From an uncultured Lachnospiraceae bacterium (GTDB lineage Bacteria > Bacillota > Clostridia > Lachnospirales > Lachnospiraceae), in assembly GCA_910587095.1 (NCBI GenBank), contig CAJUMJ010000011.1, positions 1 through 64,000 on the forward strand: 64,000 nucleotides of DNA, read 5' to 3'. Every line of letters begins with the position of its first letter. The first letter of the stretch is position 1. Below, piece by piece: positions 25,600-35,122 of this stretch. Under the pieces are notes generated by a model that ran no database searches, was not told where the DNA came from, and was given only the letters and a program-made list of their open reading frames with translations. The position numbers and the translations under genes were made by a program.

Positions 25600-27240
25600 A
25601 TGATACAGGCAAATAACGTAACCTTACGCGTAGGAAAAAAAGCCCTCTTTGAGGACGTGAACATCAAATTTACCGAAGGAAACTGCTACGGCTTGATCGG
25701 CGCAAACGGCGCGGGTAAGTCCACCTTTTTAAAAATTCTCTCAGGCGTTTTGGAGACGACAAACGGCGACGTGTCGCTCACGCCCGGCCAGCGGCTCTCC
25801 GTCCTGGAGCAGGACCACTTTAAATACGACTCTTATCCTGTCATGGATACGGTGATCATGGGCAACGAGCGGCTCTATCAGATTATGAAGGAGAAGGACG
25901 CCATCTATGCCAAAGAAGATTTCACCGACGAAGACGGCATCCGCGCGAGCGAACTGGAAGCGGAGTTTGCCGAGATGGACGGCTGGGACGCGGAGACAAA
26001 CGCCGCCATGCTCTTAAACGGCCTGGGGATCGAGACAGACCTGCACTATAGTCAGATGGCGGACCTAAACGGCAACGAGAAAGTCAAGGTGCTTCTCGCA
26101 AAGGCGCTCTTTGGCAACCCGGATATCCTGCTTCTCGACGAACCCACAAACCATCTTGATTTGGACGCCATCGCCTGGCTGGAGGAATTTCTGATCAACT
26201 TTGACAACACAGTCATCGTCGTCTCCCACGACCGCTATTTCCTCAACAAAGTCTGCACCCACATTGCCGATATCGACTACGGCAAAATCCAGCTCTTCGC
26301 GGGCAACTACGACTTCTGGTACGAGTCCAGCCAGCTTATCATCAAACAGCGCAAGGAAGCCAATAAAAAGAAAGAAGAGCAGATTAAGGAGTTACAGGAA
26401 TTCATCTCCCGTTTCTCCGCCAACGCCAGCAAATCCAAGCAGGCGACTTCCAGAAAGAGGGCGCTTGAAAAAATTGAATTGGACGATATCCGTCCTTCCA
26501 GCCGCAAGTACCCTTACATCGATTTCCGCCCGGAGCGTGAGATCGGCAACGAGGTACTGACCGTGGAAGGCATCAGCAAGACGATAAACGGGGAAAAGGT
26601 GCTTGACAACATCTCCTTCATCGTGGGCCACGACGACAAGATTGCCCTGGTAGGCGGCAATGAACTGGCAAAAACCACCCTCTTCCAGATTCTTATGGGT
26701 GAGATGGAACCCGACGAGGGCAACTACAAATGGGGGGTCACAACTTCCCAGGCATATTTCCCGAAGGATTCCACTTCCGAGTTTGACAACGACTACTCCA
26801 TCACCGACTGGCTCATGGGCTACTCCCCCGTCAAGGACGTCACCTACGTGCGCGGATTCCTCGGCCGTATGCTCTTTGCGGGCGAAGACGGCGTGAAAAA
26901 AGTGAAAGTGCTCTCCGGCGGAGAAAAGGTGCGTTGCCTCCTTTCCAAAATGATGATCAGCGGCGCCAACTGTCTGCTCTTCGACGAACCGACCAACCAT
27001 CTTGACATGGAATCCATCACCGCCTTAAACGAGGGCATGAAGAAATTCAAGGGCGTGGAGATTTTCTCCTGCCACGACCACCAGGTAGTGCAAACCACGG
27101 CAAACCGCATTATGGAAATCCTGCCGGACGGCACTCTGATCGACAAGATCACCACCTATGACGAATATCTGGAGAGCGACGAGATGGCGAGAAAGCGCAC
27201 CGTCTACACGAGCACTGCAAGCGAAGATGAGGACGATTGA
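25600..27240 (+). CDS. ABC-F family ribosome-associated ATPase (YbiT-like)
   Basis: The 546-residue soluble protein has two fused nucleotide-binding domains and no membrane part. Domain 1 has Walker A GANGAGKST near residue 37 and DEPTNHLD. The charged linker between the domains (about 240-300) is the P-site tRNA-interaction motif region of ABC-F proteins. Domain 2 has the unusual Walker A GGNELAKTT, where Gly before Lys is Ala, with LSGGEKV and a second DEPTNHLD. The first signature reads LNGNEKVKV rather than LSGGE. Both deviations are familiar to me from YbiT-like members. The likely role is in translation; resistance function is not indicated. Confidence 0.93.
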   Translation: MIQANNVTLRVGKKALFEDVNIKFTEGNCYGLIGANGAGKSTFLKILSGVLETTNGDVSLTPGQRLSVLEQDHFKYDSYPVMDTVIMGNERLYQIMKEKDAIYAKEDFTDEDGIRASELEAEFAEMDGWDAETNAAMLLNGLGIETDLHYSQMADLNGNEKVKVLLAKALFGNPDILLLDEPTNHLDLDAIAWLEEFLINFDNTVIVVSHDRYFLNKVCTHIADIDYGKIQLFAGNYDFWYESSQLIIKQRKEANKKKEEQIKELQEFISRFSANASKSKQATSRKRALEKIELDDIRPSSRKYPYIDFRPEREIGNEVLTVEGISKTINGEKVLDNISFIVGHDDKIALVGGNELAKTTLFQILMGEMEPDEGNYKWGVTTSQAYFPKDSTSEFDNDYSITDWLMGYSPVKDVTYVRGFLGRMLFAGEDGVKKVKVLSGGEKVRCLLSKMMISGANCLLFDEPTNHLDMESITALNEGMKKFKGVEIFSCHDHQVVQTTANRIMEILPDGTLIDKITTYDEYLESDEMARKRTVYTSTASEDEDD

Positions 27241-27242
27241 CC

Positions 27243-28115
27243 ATGAAATCCGTTGACCTGCATACCCACACTTCCAAATCGGACGGCAGCTACACACCGA
27301 CGCGGTTAGTCGACTACGCCATAGAAAAGGGACTCCTCGCCGTGGCCATCACGGATCACGACTCGATTGAAGGGCTTGACGAAGCCCTCTCGCACGCTGC
27401 CTCCTTAAAGGCGCAGGGGCTCCCCTCCGTCGAGGTCGTCCCGGGAATTGAATTTTCAACCAAATACGAAAAACAGGACGTACACATCGTAGGACTCTAC
27501 ATCTCCTACGACAGCGACGCATTCCGGACAGCCCTTGACGGCTTCGTCAATTCGCGCGTAAACCGCAACATAAAAATGTGCCAAAATCTGCGCGAGGCCG
27601 GCATTGATATCTCATACGAAAAACTGCAGGCCATGTACCCCGAGGCGGTCATCACAAGGGCGCACTACGCAGCCTATCTTTTAGAGAACGGTTATGTCAA
27701 AAGCAGGCAGGACGCTTTCGCCATGTATCTGGGCGATCACACAAAATACTTTGTCCCAAGGGAAAAGGTGACCCCCACCCAGGCGATTAAGCTGATCCTC
27801 ACCGCGGGGGGGATCCCTATATTGGCTCATCCTCCTCTCTACCATATGGGAAAGGACAGGCTGGATACTCTCGTCTCCTCCTTAAAGGCGGACGGGCTGA
27901 TGGGAATCGAAGCGTTTTACAGCACCTACACCAACCAGGATGTGCGGGATATGATGGGACTTGCCAATCGATATGACCTCCTTTTAAGCGGCGGCTCAGA
28001 CTTCCACGGCGCCAACAAGGCCGGCCTTGATTTGGGCTGCGGCTACGGAAATCTGTTTGTCCCTGAGGAAGTACTTTTCAAAATCAAAGCCGCCCTTTTG
28101 GACGGTGCAAGATAA
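27243..28115 (+). CDS. PHP-domain phosphoesterase (RNase AM/YciV-like)
   Basis: The 290-residue product starts with VDLHTHTSKSDGSYTP, the metal-binding HxH motif of the PHP fold, followed by ITDHDSIEG, EVVPGIEFS, ILAHPPL and a late GSDFHGANK. Relatives include 5-prime to 3-prime exoribonucleases and nucleoside 3',5'-bisphosphate phosphatases. The start ATG at 27243 lies two bases after the ABC-F stop codon, with GAGGA upstream, so the two genes are probably co-transcribed. The exact substrate is inferred from family only. Confidence 0.88.
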   Translation: MKSVDLHTHTSKSDGSYTPTRLVDYAIEKGLLAVAITDHDSIEGLDEALSHAASLKAQGLPSVEVVPGIEFSTKYEKQDVHIVGLYISYDSDAFRTALDGFVNSRVNRNIKMCQNLREAGIDISYEKLQAMYPEAVITRAHYAAYLLENGYVKSRQDAFAMYLGDHTKYFVPREKVTPTQAIKLILTAGGIPILAHPPLYHMGKDRLDTLVSSLKADGLMGIEAFYSTYTNQDVRDMMGLANRYDLLLSGGSDFHGANKAGLDLGCGYGNLFVPEEVLFKIKAALLDGAR

Positions 28116-28163
28116 CATCAAGAGAAAACAAATCATAAATTTGCAGAAATGAGGACACTGAAA

Positions 28164-28979
28164 ATGAAACTGCTGTTCACGGATTTAGACGGTACGCTCT
28201 TAAATGACGAAAGCCAGGTGACACCCGGCACAAAAGCTTTCCTGGACGAATTTCTCGCGGCCGGCAACAAACTGGTCTTCTCCTCCGGCAGACCTCTCAT
28301 GAGCGTTCTGGAGGTAAAGGAAAAAGCCGGACTTACGCAGCCCGGCATCTTTTTGAGCTGCTCGAACGGCACCAGAGTCTACGACTGCGACAACCGGAAA
28401 ACCGTGATGAAAACCGGCATTCCGCTCTCCTATGTCCCCTATCTGCAAGAGCAGGCGAAATCTCTCTCCCTCCACATCCAGACCTACCGGGACAACGGGG
28501 AAAACGAAGCCGTAATCACTCCCGCCGACGATGAGGAGATCCGCTATTACCGCAGAAAAATCCACATGCCCATGGTGGTGTCCGAAAATCTCGCGGACGC
28601 CATCACGGAAGGCCCATGCAAGATGCTGGCTATTAGTTTACATAATTTTGACAAACTGGAAGCTTTCCGAGAGAATATCGCTGACTGGGCGGAAAATAAA
28701 ATCCGCACCATCTATTCCAGCGACCAATATTTGGAACTCTTTGACTGGAACGCGGGCAAAGGCAGCGCTCTGCTCTTTTTGTGCGATTATCTGGGGATTC
28801 CCGTAAAGGATTCCTATGCAGCCGGGGACGCAGACAACGACATCTCCATGCTGGACGCCGCAGGCTGCGGCATCGCCATGAAAAATGCCACGGACAAAGT
28901 GAAAGCCCACGCCGACGTCGTAACGGAACTCACAAACGACCAGGATGGGCTTGCGGATATGATGCGAAAACTACTATAA
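28164..28979 (+). CDS. Cof-type HAD-superfamily sugar-phosphate phosphatase
   Basis: The 271-residue hydrolase has HAD motif I LLFTDLDGTLLND with the nucleophile Asp, motif II SSGRP, Lys in NAGKGSAL and motif IV AAGDADNDISML, with a C2 cap domain between. Members dephosphorylate sugar phosphates, flavin mononucleotide or pyridoxal phosphate, often non-specifically. The start at 28164 (MKLLFTD) follows TGAGGA and matches the family N-terminus better than the ATG five codons upstream. It is 48 bp after the PHP gene and likely in the same transcript. Confidence 0.92.
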   Translation: MKLLFTDLDGTLLNDESQVTPGTKAFLDEFLAAGNKLVFSSGRPLMSVLEVKEKAGLTQPGIFLSCSNGTRVYDCDNRKTVMKTGIPLSYVPYLQEQAKSLSLHIQTYRDNGENEAVITPADDEEIRYYRRKIHMPMVVSENLADAITEGPCKMLAISLHNFDKLEAFRENIADWAENKIRTIYSSDQYLELFDWNAGKGSALLFLCDYLGIPVKDSYAAGDADNDISMLDAAGCGIAMKNATDKVKAHADVVTELTNDQDGLADMMRKLL

Positions 28980-28996
28980 TTAAGATACGAAAACGG

Positions 28997-29254
28997 CTAC
29001 GCCTCTATGATCAGGTACCTTCCGTCGCCGATGGCAAACACCTCATCGGCTTCGAGTATCTCCTCCTCGTCGGCTCCTTCCATGTCCACGCCTTCTTCCT
29101 CAAAAAACTCCCATACCTCCCTGACGGAATCGACCACAACCGCCATACATTCCTCCAGAAAATTTTCCGCCTCCTCGTATGTTTCGGCCACCTTCTCCGG
29201 ATAAAGCTGTAATTGATTTTTCAGGAAACACTCTACAGTCATTTCATCAAACAT
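28997..29254 (-). CDS. small acidic conserved protein, function unknown
   Basis: The 85-residue product is strongly acidic and has no signal peptide or membrane segment. It ends GDGRYLIIEA. The start at 29252-29254 (MFDEMTVECF) has GGGAGG six bases upstream, better than the ATG seven codons earlier. It lies 38 bp downstream of maf in the same direction and is probably co-transcribed. From memory similar short proteins occur beside maf in Lachnospiraceae, sometimes labelled glyoxalase without evidence. I do not assign a function. Confidence 0.7.
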   Translation of the reverse strand: MFDEMTVECFLKNQLQLYPEKVAETYEEAENFLEECMAVVVDSVREVWEFFEEEGVDMEGADEEEILEADEVFAIGDGRYLIIEA

Positions 29255-29292
29255 AAACGTCCTCCCTCTGATCACATACCTCTATAAATAGT

Positions 29293-29880
29293 TTACATAA
29301 TTCCTCTCTTTTTCAATTCCTGACATACCCTGCCGACAGGCAGTCCCACCACATTGTTATAATCCCCGCAGATTCCCTGGATATACGCGGCGAAAAGCCC
29401 CTGGATCCCGTAGGCTCCCGCCTTATCCATAGGTTCCCCGCTATCCACATAGGCTTTGATCTCCTCGTCGTTCATCGCGTACATGGTCACATCCGTACAC
29501 TCGGAAAAAGTGGCGTACATGGCAGACATATCCTTATATTTCCACGCGAGAGTCACCCCCGTATAAACCTGATGGCTGCCACCCTGCAATTCTTTCAGCA
29601 TACGCACGGCATCCGCCTTGTCAGCAGGCTTTCCCAAAATCTTTCCCCAGGCCGACACCACCGTGTCGGCCCCGATCACAACAAAGTCCTCTTTTCCCTC
29701 TGCCGCGAGACGCCCACAGACATCCACCGCCTTCTGGTAAGACAGTTCCTCCACCACCTCGTCCGGTCTTACCTTTGTCACCTTCTCTTCCACCAAACTT
29801 GGCGTGACCTTAAATGAAATTCCCACCTGCTTTAACAGCTCTTTTCGTCTGGGCGAAGCCGAAGCCAGATATATTTTCAT
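29293..29880 (-). CDS. maf: Maf-family nucleotide pyrophosphatase
   Basis: The product hydrolyses non-canonical or modified nucleoside triphosphates (dTTP/UTP and related) to monophosphates. The N-terminus IYLASASPRRKELL is the family hallmark, followed by KVRPDEVV, the substrate pocket VIGADTVVSAWGKILGKP and GSHQVYTGVTL. The length of 195 residues is normal. The start ATG at 29878-29880 (MKIYLAS) has AAAGGAA upstream. An in-frame GTG three codons earlier is too close to that site. It follows ppk1 by 18 bp. Confidence 0.93.
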   Translation of the reverse strand: MKIYLASASPRRKELLKQVGISFKVTPSLVEEKVTKVRPDEVVEELSYQKAVDVCGRLAAEGKEDFVVIGADTVVSAWGKILGKPADKADAVRMLKELQGGSHQVYTGVTLAWKYKDMSAMYATFSECTDVTMYAMNDEEIKAYVDSGEPMDKAGAYGIQGLFAAYIQGICGDYNNVVGLPVGRVCQELKKRGIM

Positions 29881-29898
29881 TGCGCGCACCGTTCCTTT

Positions 29899-32028
29899 CT
29901 ATTCGTCGTGATGCATCTTCGGGATAAAGACTCTCTTATGCGTCGTCCCCGTCTTCTCCTTCGCCGCCGCTTTCGCCTCCTTACAGAATGAGAGCTGCGC
30001 GTTGAAAGTCTCCTTCCCTCTCCTGTCGACCTTCTGATAGCTTCCGTCCGGCTGCAGAATCGAGGCTTTTACCGTGTCCCTTAGCTGACATTCCAGAATA
30101 TGCCGCAGCTTCTCCTGCAAAGCCGGCTTCTCAATCGGAAAGAGAATCTCCACCCTGCGCTCTAAGTTTCTCGGCATCCAGTCCGCGCTGGCGCAGTAGT
30201 ATTCCGGCTTTCCGTCATTCTCAAAGCAAAATATCCTGGCATGTTCCAGATAATTGCCGACGATGGAGCGAACCGTAATGTTCTCGCTGACTCCCTCTAT
30301 TCCCACCCGCAGACAGCAAATTCCGCGGATAATCAGATCGATCTTCACTCCCGCCGCGCTGGCGTCATACAATGCCTCAATAATGTCCTTATCGCACAGC
30401 GCGTTCATCTTGGCAATAATTCTGGCAGCCCTTCCGGACAGCGCGTGCTGCTTTTCCCGCTCAATCAGATAGATAAACCTGTCCTTGAGCCAATGCGGCG
30501 CCAGGGAGAGCTTGTTCCAGCTTCTCGGCTCCGAATAACCCGAGAGCATATTGAACACCGCCGTGGCATCCTCCCCGATCATCTCCGAGCATGTAAAATA
30601 TCCCACATCCGTGTAAAGCTTGGCAGTGGAATCATTATAATTGCCGGTGCCAAGATGCACGTAACGACGTATGCCGTTCTCCTCTCTTCGAACAACAAGC
30701 GTTATTTTACTGTGTGTTTTCAGTCCCACAAGACCGTAAATTACATGACAGCCCGCTTTCTCCAGCTTTTTCGCCCATACAATGTTATTTTCCTCGTCAA
30801 ATCTGGCTTTTAACTCCACCAGAACGGAAACCTGCTTCCCGTTCTCCGCCGCCTGCTCCAGAGCCGCGACGATGGGAGAATGGCCGCTGACGCGGTAAAG
30901 GGTCTGCTTGATAGCAAGCACGTCCGGATCTTTTGCCGCCTGTCTGATAAACCGCACGACCGGCTCAAAGGTCTGATAGGGATGATGCATCAGGATATCT
31001 CCCTCCCTGATCTTCCCAAACACATCCGCATCCTCCGAAAGTTCCGGCACGGGCTGGGGAGGCAGATAGCCGTGCTCCTTTAGCTCGTCAAAGCCGTCCA
31101 CACCGTACAGTTTCATTAGAAAAGTCAGATCAAGCGGGCCGCCGATGGCGTAAATATCCTCCTTGGGAATCGCCAGCTCCTCCCGAATCAGTTTGAGAAG
31201 TCTGCTGTCAATACCCTCTTCCACCTCCAGGCGGATCACCTGTCCCCACTGTCTCTTCTTTAACTGCTTTTCGATCTCCTGCAAAAGATCCTCCGCTCCC
31301 TCCTCCTCGATGGAGAGATCGGCGTTTCTCATAATTCGGAAAGGATAAGCGCAGACAATGTCATAATTTAAGAAAAGCTTGTGGATGTTGCGCTCGATCA
31401 CCTCCTCCAGGAGAATCAGCTTTCTTCCCTCCTGGGAGGGAATCTCCACGAGACGCGAGAGGACGCTCGGCACCTGCACGGTTGCAAATTCGAGCTCTCC
31501 GTCCCCGTTCTTCTTTGTCATCAGCGCCCCGAGATTCAGGGACTTGTTGCGGATCAGCGGAAACGGCCTGGAGGAGTCCACCGCCATCGGCGTGAGCACC
31601 GGATAGACATTGTCCGTAAAATAGCTGTCCACAAAAGCCCCCTCCTCCTTTGTCAGATCCTCATGGTGGGTAATGATTCTCAGCCCGCTCGCCGCAAGCT
31701 GCGGCAAAAGAGAACGGTTGTAGGTGCTGTACTGCTGATCCACAAGCTGATGCGTTTTTTCATTTACCTGGACAAGCTGCTCCTGCGCAGTCATACCCGC
31801 AATGTCACGCTTCCTGTAACCTGCGTTCACCATATCCTTGAGAGACGCCACCCGCACCATAAAAAATTCATCTAAATTAGACGCCGTAATGCTCAGGAAC
31901 TTGAGCCGCTCAAACAGCGGAATCTGTTTATCCCTAGCCTCAAAGAGCACTCTCTCGTTAAAGAGCAGCCAGCTTAATTCTCTGTTCGTATAAAACGTTT
32001 CGTCCGAAAAATTGATCTCCCGCGCCAT
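29899..32028 (-). CDS. ppk1: polyphosphate kinase 1
   Basis: The enzyme reversibly polymerises the gamma-phosphate of ATP into inorganic polyphosphate. The 709-residue protein contains the N domain (NRELSWLLFNERVLFEA), the head domain and two phospholipase-D-like catalytic domains. The putative phospho-His lies in GLKTHSKITLVVR near residue 438. HLGTGNYNDSTA and the C-terminal YYCASADWMPRNLERRVE are also present. It is 66 bp downstream of the exopolyphosphatase gene in the same direction, so synthesis and breakdown enzymes are likely co-expressed. Confidence 0.97.
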   Translation of the reverse strand: MAREINFSDETFYTNRELSWLLFNERVLFEARDKQIPLFERLKFLSITASNLDEFFMVRVASLKDMVNAGYRKRDIAGMTAQEQLVQVNEKTHQLVDQQYSTYNRSLLPQLAASGLRIITHHEDLTKEEGAFVDSYFTDNVYPVLTPMAVDSSRPFPLIRNKSLNLGALMTKKNGDGELEFATVQVPSVLSRLVEIPSQEGRKLILLEEVIERNIHKLFLNYDIVCAYPFRIMRNADLSIEEEGAEDLLQEIEKQLKKRQWGQVIRLEVEEGIDSRLLKLIREELAIPKEDIYAIGGPLDLTFLMKLYGVDGFDELKEHGYLPPQPVPELSEDADVFGKIREGDILMHHPYQTFEPVVRFIRQAAKDPDVLAIKQTLYRVSGHSPIVAALEQAAENGKQVSVLVELKARFDEENNIVWAKKLEKAGCHVIYGLVGLKTHSKITLVVRREENGIRRYVHLGTGNYNDSTAKLYTDVGYFTCSEMIGEDATAVFNMLSGYSEPRSWNKLSLAPHWLKDRFIYLIEREKQHALSGRAARIIAKMNALCDKDIIEALYDASAAGVKIDLIIRGICCLRVGIEGVSENITVRSIVGNYLEHARIFCFENDGKPEYYCASADWMPRNLERRVEILFPIEKPALQEKLRHILECQLRDTVKASILQPDGSYQKVDRRGKETFNAQLSFCKEAKAAAKEKTGTTHKRVFIPKMHHDE

Positions 32029-32094
32029 CGCCTTATGGCCTCCTTCTATATTATAGTCGCACTCTCTATTTCTTGCCCCTGCAATACCAGTCTG

Positions 32095-33618
32095 TCAGCG
32101 CTGCCTTATAACAGGCCGGATGCTGTAGACCTCCTCGAAAAATTCGGAACGCTTTGTAAACAGTCCCTTCTCGAGCGTAATATCCACGGAAGCATCCACG
32201 CAGATCACCAGCTCGCGCTCCTTAAGTACCGCCCTGACATCCTTGAATTTCTGCTTATGGCTGCGGTCCAGCCCATTGGCTATCTTCAAAATGGCCGTCA
32301 GTTTCGCGATCGTCAGATAGGCGTCTTTGTCCAGTGTGCTGTCTCCTCCCATCACTTCCCAGTAATCAAAGTCCATGTGATTGTATTTCACTACATTGGC
32401 CACAATCTCCCTCTCCATATGGGAAAGACCGATGATTTCCGTCGACATGATGATATTGTAAGAGCATTCGCCCAGATTTACCAGACTGATATACTTGCCG
32501 CAGTCATGTAAGAGGGTGGCGATCCGCAAAAGAAGCTTCTCCCTCTTTCCAAGACCGTGTACCTTCTTCATGCTGTCAAATATGGTCAGGGCAATCTTCT
32601 CAAGCGTCTCGCCGCGGCGCTTGCTGCCCATGTAACGCTTACTCATATTCTGCGCGCAGGCGATGATATCCTGCTCGAAGTCATGTTCTTCTGTGATGAT
32701 TTTATGCATCTGCGCATATTCGTATGCTATGCCGTCGCATAGCGTTACTCCCGGCGCCCATATCATGTTGGCATCCATCATCTTGGCAATCCGGTTGATC
32801 AGGACGCCAGAAATATATAATAGAGGAATATTTTCCTCCGGCATATCCAAAACCTTGGCAGCCTGCTGATTCGACTTGGAACGTATCCGCTCAAGGAACG
32901 TTTCAACAGCCGGGGCCTCCACGCTGCTCTCCTCCAGGCCCGCCGCGTCTCTTCCGACGATAGCCGAAATATAGTCGTCCACGACAATAATGTTTTCCAC
33001 CCGCCTGTCCTTCAAATACAGCTTTTTGAACAGTTGGATCTGCGAACTCACCATCTCGTCCAGAATCACCTCATACTGCCTGGGACTGATGTTCAGCCGA
33101 CCCAGTTGGTCCTGCAGCCTGAGCACGCCAAGACGCATATTCTGAGTGGTGACCAGCGTATCCTTGTCAAACAGCGAAATCTGGATACTGCCCCCGCCGA
33201 TGTCCACGATGGCCGTCCCCTTCTCGACCACCTTGTTAAACCGCCCCTTGGAGGCGATGGCCTTGTAATTCAGGAAGCGCTGCTCCGAATTGCTCAATAC
33301 CTCAATATGTACCCCCGTGCGCTGCGCAATCTGATCCAGAATAATCATGGTGTTTTGCGTCTCCCGGATAGCGCTGGTGCCGTACGCCTTGTAATCCTCC
33401 ACCCGGTAACTCTTCATAATGTCCCTGTAATCCCGCAGCACGCGGGACAGCTCGTCCACGCGTTCGTAACTGATTTTCCCCGTCGCGAAGGTATCCGTCC
33501 CCAAATCAATCCGGTGCCTGATATGATCGATCTCCCGCAGCCCGTTCTTTTGGGATATCTCAAATATTTTCATGGCGAGCTCATAAGAACCCACATCTAT
33601 CGCCGCAAATGTTTTCAT
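32095..33618 (-). CDS. ppx: Ppx/GppA-family exopolyphosphatase with HD domain
   Basis: The 507-residue product starts AAIDVGSYELAMKIFEI, the phosphate-1 motif of the ASKHA fold. IVDIGGGSIQISLF is the phosphate-2 motif. The C-terminal third is HD-like, with LLHDCGKYI near residue 372. Members hydrolyse polyphosphate or pppGpp. The ATG at 33616-33618 was chosen because it gives the family N-terminus and follows GGAGGTTAGC. The upstream open frame is part of intergenic repeat B. The Shine-Dalgarno sequence itself belongs to sequence shared with repeat copy A, with a hairpin just upstream. Confidence 0.93.
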   Translation of the reverse strand: MKTFAAIDVGSYELAMKIFEISQKNGLREIDHIRHRIDLGTDTFATGKISYERVDELSRVLRDYRDIMKSYRVEDYKAYGTSAIRETQNTMIILDQIAQRTGVHIEVLSNSEQRFLNYKAIASKGRFNKVVEKGTAIVDIGGGSIQISLFDKDTLVTTQNMRLGVLRLQDQLGRLNISPRQYEVILDEMVSSQIQLFKKLYLKDRRVENIIVVDDYISAIVGRDAAGLEESSVEAPAVETFLERIRSKSNQQAAKVLDMPEENIPLLYISGVLINRIAKMMDANMIWAPGVTLCDGIAYEYAQMHKIITEEHDFEQDIIACAQNMSKRYMGSKRRGETLEKIALTIFDSMKKVHGLGKREKLLLRIATLLHDCGKYISLVNLGECSYNIIMSTEIIGLSHMEREIVANVVKYNHMDFDYWEVMGGDSTLDKDAYLTIAKLTAILKIANGLDRSHKQKFKDVRAVLKERELVICVDASVDITLEKGLFTKRSEFFEEVYSIRPVIRQR

Positions 33619-33807
33619 GCTAACCTCCATGTCACAGCTCTGCTGTGACTCAAAACTACGGACGAACATGTTCGTCCTGGAGAATTCCCGTATTTTGGCA
33701 TTCTCCTGTGTGAGAAAAGTCTGCAAAGCAGACTTAGTACTTCCAAGTCAGCTATGCTGACTTTGCGAAACAGCCTGTGCTGTGAGTGGCTAGAAGTACT
33801 TCTCACA
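33619..33807 (-). repeat. structured intergenic repeat, copy B
   Basis: On the minus strand this starts with the G of the TAG stop at 33808-33810 (TAGTGTGAGAAG). The outer stem GTGTGAGAA/TTCTCACAC encloses AGTACTTC/GAAGTACT, the hairpin AAGTCAGC-ATA-GCTGACTT and the hairpin AAGTCTGC-TTT-GCAGACTT. The GAGAATGCC/GGGAATTCTC hairpin and GGACGAACATGTTCGTCC follow. It ends with GTCACAG-CAGAG-CTGTGAC (33631-33649) and GGAGGTTA, the ribosome site of ppx. Confidence 0.9.
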
Positions 33808-35106
33808 CTACACTCCGTCCTTCCCGCTTTGTCCAAGTAAGAAATCTATGAACTGCTGCGCCGTCCTGCCCGACAGCCCTCCGTGGGAAAGCTCCCACTT
33901 GTTCGCCAGAAGGAAAAGATCCTCCTCCGGCACCTTTAACCCGTTTCGCTCCGCCAGCGTCTTTACAATCTGCTGGAACTGCTTCTTGTCCGGCGACCCG
34001 AAATAGACGGTCACGCCGAAACGATAGACCAGAGACAGCTTCTCCTGAACCGTATCCCCCGCGTGCATGTCCTCGTCCCTCCTGTCCGCCTTGTCGCTGT
34101 AATTTTCCCGGATCAGATGCCTTCTGTTGGAAGTGGCATAAATCAACACGTTTGCCGGTTTCTTCTCCAACCCGCCCTCAATCAGCGCTTTCAGATACTT
34201 GTACTCCACCTCAAAATCTTCAAAGCTAAGGTCGTCCATATAAATGATAAATTTGTAGTTTCTGTTTTTGACCTGGGCAATCACCGCATTCAAGTCCTGA
34301 AACTGGTGTTTGTACAGTTCAATAATACGCAGGCCCTGTCCGTAGTATTCGTTGGCGATGGCCTTCACGCAGGAGGATTTTCCGGTCCCCGCATCCCCGA
34401 ACAGCAAACAGTTGTTGGCGCGCCTCCCCGCCACAAAGGCCTCCGTGTTCTCCCGGAGCTTTTTCTTCGGAATCTCGTATCCCACCAGATCGTCCATATA
34501 GACATGGGCAATGTTTCTGATCGGGACAATCGCCGCACCGTCCTCGCGATGCTCCACGCGGAAAGCCTTGTGCAGGCCGAGATTGCCGACGCCATATTCC
34601 CTGTAAAACTGGGTGAGCGTGGCCTTCATGACCGCCGCGTTCTCATTGGCCACAAAGTTCCTCGCCAGCGTACATATCCTGTCGCGGATGCGCCTGTTGT
34701 AGATCTTGCTGTCCGCGGAAGGCCCCTCGTAAGCCAAAACCACGGCAAACTCCGGCGCCTTAAGAACTTCCATCATCCCCGTAAAATCATAATCAAAAAA
34801 TTCCTTAAAAATCGCTATGTCATGCAGCACCAGCTCATTGATGCTGCCCTCCACCTCGCCTCGCATCTCGCAGGCACAGCTATAGCTGTTTTCGTTGTTC
34901 ACGAGGAGATTGGTCAGATAGCAGTGCCATAGGTTCCCGTAGAACCCGTGATCCGCCGCCTGCTCCGCCAGCCTGTGCATGGATTTGTAAAAAAGCGGCC
35001 TCGCTCTGCCGTCCCCTGAGCGGTAATGCTCCATCAGCCATACCACGTCTCTGAGGATATCCCCATCCTCGAATTCCTTGTATATAATCAGTTCTTCTTC
35101 CCTCAT
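33808..35106 (-). CDS. DUF815-type AAA-like ATPase
   Basis: The 432-residue soluble protein has Walker A FGDAGTGKSSC near residue 238, Walker B FIIYMDDLSF near 287, and a sensor-like ATSNRRHLI. This is the DUF815 ATPase layout, with an alpha-helical N-terminal region of about 200 residues. The biochemical role of the family is not established. The start is the ATG at 35104-35106 or the GTG just before it; both follow GGAGGG. It lies 13 bp after pheA in the same direction and ends at repeat copy B. Confidence 0.88.
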   Translation of the reverse strand: MREEELIIYKEFEDGDILRDVVWLMEHYRSGDGRARPLFYKSMHRLAEQAADHGFYGNLWHCYLTNLLVNNENSYSCACEMRGEVEGSINELVLHDIAIFKEFFDYDFTGMMEVLKAPEFAVVLAYEGPSADSKIYNRRIRDRICTLARNFVANENAAVMKATLTQFYREYGVGNLGLHKAFRVEHREDGAAIVPIRNIAHVYMDDLVGYEIPKKKLRENTEAFVAGRRANNCLLFGDAGTGKSSCVKAIANEYYGQGLRIIELYKHQFQDLNAVIAQVKNRNYKFIIYMDDLSFEDFEVEYKYLKALIEGGLEKKPANVLIYATSNRRHLIRENYSDKADRRDEDMHAGDTVQEKLSLVYRFGVTVYFGSPDKKQFQQIVKTLAERNGLKVPEEDLFLLANKWELSHGGLSGRTAQQFIDFLLGQSGKDGV

Positions 35107-35122
35107 CACTGCCTGCCCTCCA

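Noticed and set aside
26640..26670. Loss of ATPase activity in the second ABC-F domain because Walker A reads GGNELAKTT
   Set aside because: The Ala before Lys is, as far as I recall, common in YbiT-like ABC-F proteins of Firmicutes, and Lys-Thr-Thr is intact.
33615..33836. Short open frames through repeat copies B and A (encoding SHSRAVTWRL-like peptides)
   Set aside because: They arise from the structured repeat, recur in shifted frames, and have no ribosome site of their own. They also artificially extend ppx and the NACHT gene.
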